DNA from: Mangrovimonas futianensis
GTDB taxonomy: Bacteria; Bacteroidota; Bacteroidia; Flavobacteriales; Flavobacteriaceae
NCBI RefSeq assembly: GCF_021245805.1
Contig: NZ_JAJJNF010000003.1
Location: forward strand, 1 to 64,000
DNA length: 64,000 bases
Reading direction: 5' to 3'
The notes below the pieces were generated by a model. The model did no database searches. It had not been told where the DNA came from and saw only the letters and a list, made by a program, of their open reading frames with translations. Shown here one piece after another: positions 62,279 through 64,000 of this stretch. The translations under genes and the position numbers were made by a program. Each line of letters opens with the position of its first letter. Position 1 is the stretch's first letter.

Positions 62279-63505
62279 ATGAAAGAATTACTTCAAAAGT
62301 ACGAAGCTAAAGAACCAGAAATTATTTTTAATTGGAAAGATCCAGAAACCGAGGCAGAAGGATGGACCGTTATTAACTCCTTAAGAGGTGGTGCTGCCGG
62401 AGGTGGAACCCGAATGAGAAAGGGATTGGATATGAATGAAGTGTTGTCTTTGGCTAAAACCATGGAAGTGAAATTTACCGTGTCTGGACCACCTATCGGA
62501 GGTGCAAAATCAGGTATTAATTTCGATCCAAATGATCCTCGAAAAAAAGGCGTGTTAGAGCGTTGGTATCAAGCAGTATCTCCTTTGTTGAAAAGTTATT
62601 ATGGTACTGGAGGAGACTTGAACGTTGATGAAATTCATGAAGTGATTCCTATTACTGAAGAGAGTGGCGTATGGCATCCTCAAGAAGGGGTTTTTAGTGG
62701 ACATTTTAAGCCAACTGAAGCCGATAAGATTAATAGGATAGGACAATTGCGTCAAGGAGTTATTAAGGTAATTGAAAATCCTTATTTTTCGCCAAGTGTG
62801 CAAAGAAAGTATACTATTGCTGATATGATAACTGGGTTTGGTGTCGCCGAAGCAGTCAAGCAATATTATCACATATACGGAGGTACAGTAGAAGGCAAAC
62901 GTGCCATTGTACAAGGATTTGGGAATGTAGGGTCAGCAGCAGCTTTTTATCTGTCTCAGATGGGAGCCAAAATTGTTGGAATTATCGATATCGCAGGTGG
63001 ATTAATTAAAGAGGAAGGATTTACCTTTGAAGAAATCACCGATTTGTTTTTGGCTAAACAGGGTAATAAGTTAATCGCTGAAAATTTAATACCTTTTGAA
63101 GAAATGAATCAGAGGGTATGGTCATTAAGAACCGAGATTTTTGCACCATGTGCCGCTTCTAGATTGATTACTAAAGGACAAATAGATGAAATGATCGATA
63201 CGGGACTTGAAGTAATTTCATGTGGAGCTAATGTGCCATTTGCCGATAAAGAAATTTTCTTTGGTCCTATTATGGAGCATACAGATAACCGAGTAAGTTT
63301 AATTCCAGATTTCATTTCCAATTGTGGTATGGCTCGAGTATTTGCTTATTTTATGGAACGTCGTGTACAAATGACTGACGAATCCATTTTTTCTGATACC
63401 TCAGACACAATTAGAAAAGCTTTGGAAAAAGTTTATGAGAAAAATCAAAACAAGACTGGTATAAGCGAGACCGCTTTTGAGATTGCCTTGAGCCAGCTTA
63501 TTTAA
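62279..63505 (+). CDS. Glu/Leu/Phe/Val dehydrogenase
   Basis: 408 residues. Substrate domain with SGPPIGGAKSGI (catalytic Lys) and YYGTGGDLNVDE; NAD-binding Rossmann domain with VQGFGNVGSAAA (~210-222). Oxidatively deaminates an amino acid to its keto acid and ammonia. An insertion around residues 125-165 and the total length set it apart from classical ~350-residue leucine dehydrogenases; the substrate is uncertain (glutamate or branched-chain amino acids). Confidence 0.9.
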   Translation: MKELLQKYEAKEPEIIFNWKDPETEAEGWTVINSLRGGAAGGGTRMRKGLDMNEVLSLAKTMEVKFTVSGPPIGGAKSGINFDPNDPRKKGVLERWYQAVSPLLKSYYGTGGDLNVDEIHEVIPITEESGVWHPQEGVFSGHFKPTEADKINRIGQLRQGVIKVIENPYFSPSVQRKYTIADMITGFGVAEAVKQYYHIYGGTVEGKRAIVQGFGNVGSAAAFYLSQMGAKIVGIIDIAGGLIKEEGFTFEEITDLFLAKQGNKLIAENLIPFEEMNQRVWSLRTEIFAPCAASRLITKGQIDEMIDTGLEVISCGANVPFADKEIFFGPIMEHTDNRVSLIPDFISNCGMARVFAYFMERRVQMTDESIFSDTSDTIRKALEKVYEKNQNKTGISETAFEIALSQLI

Positions 63506-63516
63506 TAAACATATTT

Positions 63517-64000
63517 ATGGAAACTATTATCGTTCTCACATTTGTTCTTGGCTATCTGGCCATAACCTTGGAGCACAATCTAAAAATTGATAAATTAATT
63601 CCAGCATTGCTAATGATGGCTATTTGTTGGGCCATTATTGCGTTGGGGATAGATGCTTTTCCGCATTGGTTTAATTCTGCAGAGCATCATTTGATGGAAG
63701 CCTTTGGAACTTTGGGTCATGAAGCTAAAATCGAACTGATGGAGGAAACCTTGCTCCATCATTTGGGTAAAACTGCAGAGATTGTTGTCTTCTTGTTGGG
63801 AGCGATGACAATAGTTGAAATTATAGACTATTTTGATGGTTTTTCTACCATAAAGGGATATGTGAAAACCAAAAGCAAAAGGCGTATTCTATGGATGTTT
63901 GGCTTTTTAGCTTTTGGTCTTTCAGCTATCATCGATAATTTAACCGCTACGATTGTATTAATATCGATTCTTCAAAAAATAATTAAAGACCGAGAATTAA
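63517..64000 (+). CDS. nhaD: NhaD-type sodium/proton antiporter (partial, runs off the window)
   Basis: The first ~161 residues are visible: METIIVLTFVLGYLAITLEHNLKIDK, then two long helices, a region EVVVFLLGAMTIVEIID-like and the family loop IDNLTATIVLISIL. NhaD exchanges Na+ (or Li+) for H+ across the inner membrane in marine and alkaliphilic bacteria. The start is 11 bp after the dehydrogenase stop. Confidence 0.88.
   Translation, partial: METIIVLTFVLGYLAITLEHNLKIDKLIPALLMMAICWAIIALGIDAFPHWFNSAEHHLMEAFGTLGHEAKIELMEETLLHHLGKTAEIVVFLLGAMTIVEIIDYFDGFSTIKGYVKTKSKRRILWMFGFLAFGLSAIIDNLTATIVLISILQKIIKDREL

Overview
The window is a piece of a chromosome from a member of the Flavobacteriaceae (Bacteroidetes), most likely a marine one. 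The supporting signs are an AT-rich genome, type IX secretion sorting domains (1-380 and 57650-59407), Bacteroidetes-style -7 boxes (TAnnTTTG) in front of many genes, a Rho factor with a long disordered insertion, and many family-restricted proteins (DUF4293, DUF3078, DUF2490, DUF4197, Lacal_2735). I cannot name the genus. There is no phage, IS element, CRISPR array or rRNA operon. Most of the window is ordinary core genome with one functionally coherent accessory block.

Layout. 1-3300: tail of a T9SS type B surface protein with unusually high GC, then a minus-strand pair (FadL-family barrel and a W/G/Y-rich lipoprotein). 3300-19260: housekeeping genes: proS, tRNA-Glu, rpsT, rho, DUF4293, a decayed small membrane gene, a phosphoesterase, truA, an MsbA-like ABC exporter, DUF3667, cdaA-folP, the DUF1599/BT_3928/permease/TlpA/tpiA run, prmA, clpS and tRNA-Arg. 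19260-32590: a sulfur-oxidation island: DUF983, a Crp/Fnr regulator, TauE, two CstB-like persulfide dioxygenase-rhodanese proteins, a rhodanese, an HMA protein, a cytochrome c, DUF2490, thioredoxin, DUF2892, a type II-like sulfide:quinone oxidoreductase, a methyltransferase, CydAB and a split YeeE/YedE transporter. 32590-36000: a BlaI/M56 pair whose M56 gene carries two in-frame stops. 36000-64000: antiporter, two glutamine synthetases of different classes, purM, B12-dependent ribonucleotide reductase, an acyloxyacyl hydrolase/mini-ABC operon, prfA, pyrF, two small Lacal_2735 paralogues, isobutyryl-CoA mutase IcmF, an M43 protease, acyl-CoA dehydrogenase, anmK, an amino-acid dehydrogenase and the start of nhaD.

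The main discovery is in the sulfur island. Six copies of the palindrome GTAAC-N4-GTTAC lie in front of six transcription units. In all six, the distance from the dyad centre to the first base of a TAnnTTTG-like -7 box is exactly 29.5 bp, as expected for a class II activator of the Crp/Fnr family. The only such regulator in the window sits in the first of these units and has three cysteines (C77, C83, C84) in its sensor domain. I infer an autoregulated, probably sulfide- or persulfide-responsive regulon covering SQR, persulfide dioxygenases, rhodaneses, sulfite-type export and YeeE-type sulfur uptake. The gene content parallels the staphylococcal cst operon, but the regulator family is different.

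Other notable points are three BlaI operator candidates at a strict 20-bp period over the blaI promoter, two minus-strand small-RNA candidates sharing a GTTAGTTAGTT motif before a terminator, small genes of 43, 46 and 50 codons, and a cobalamin theme (NrdJ, IcmF, BtuF-like protein).
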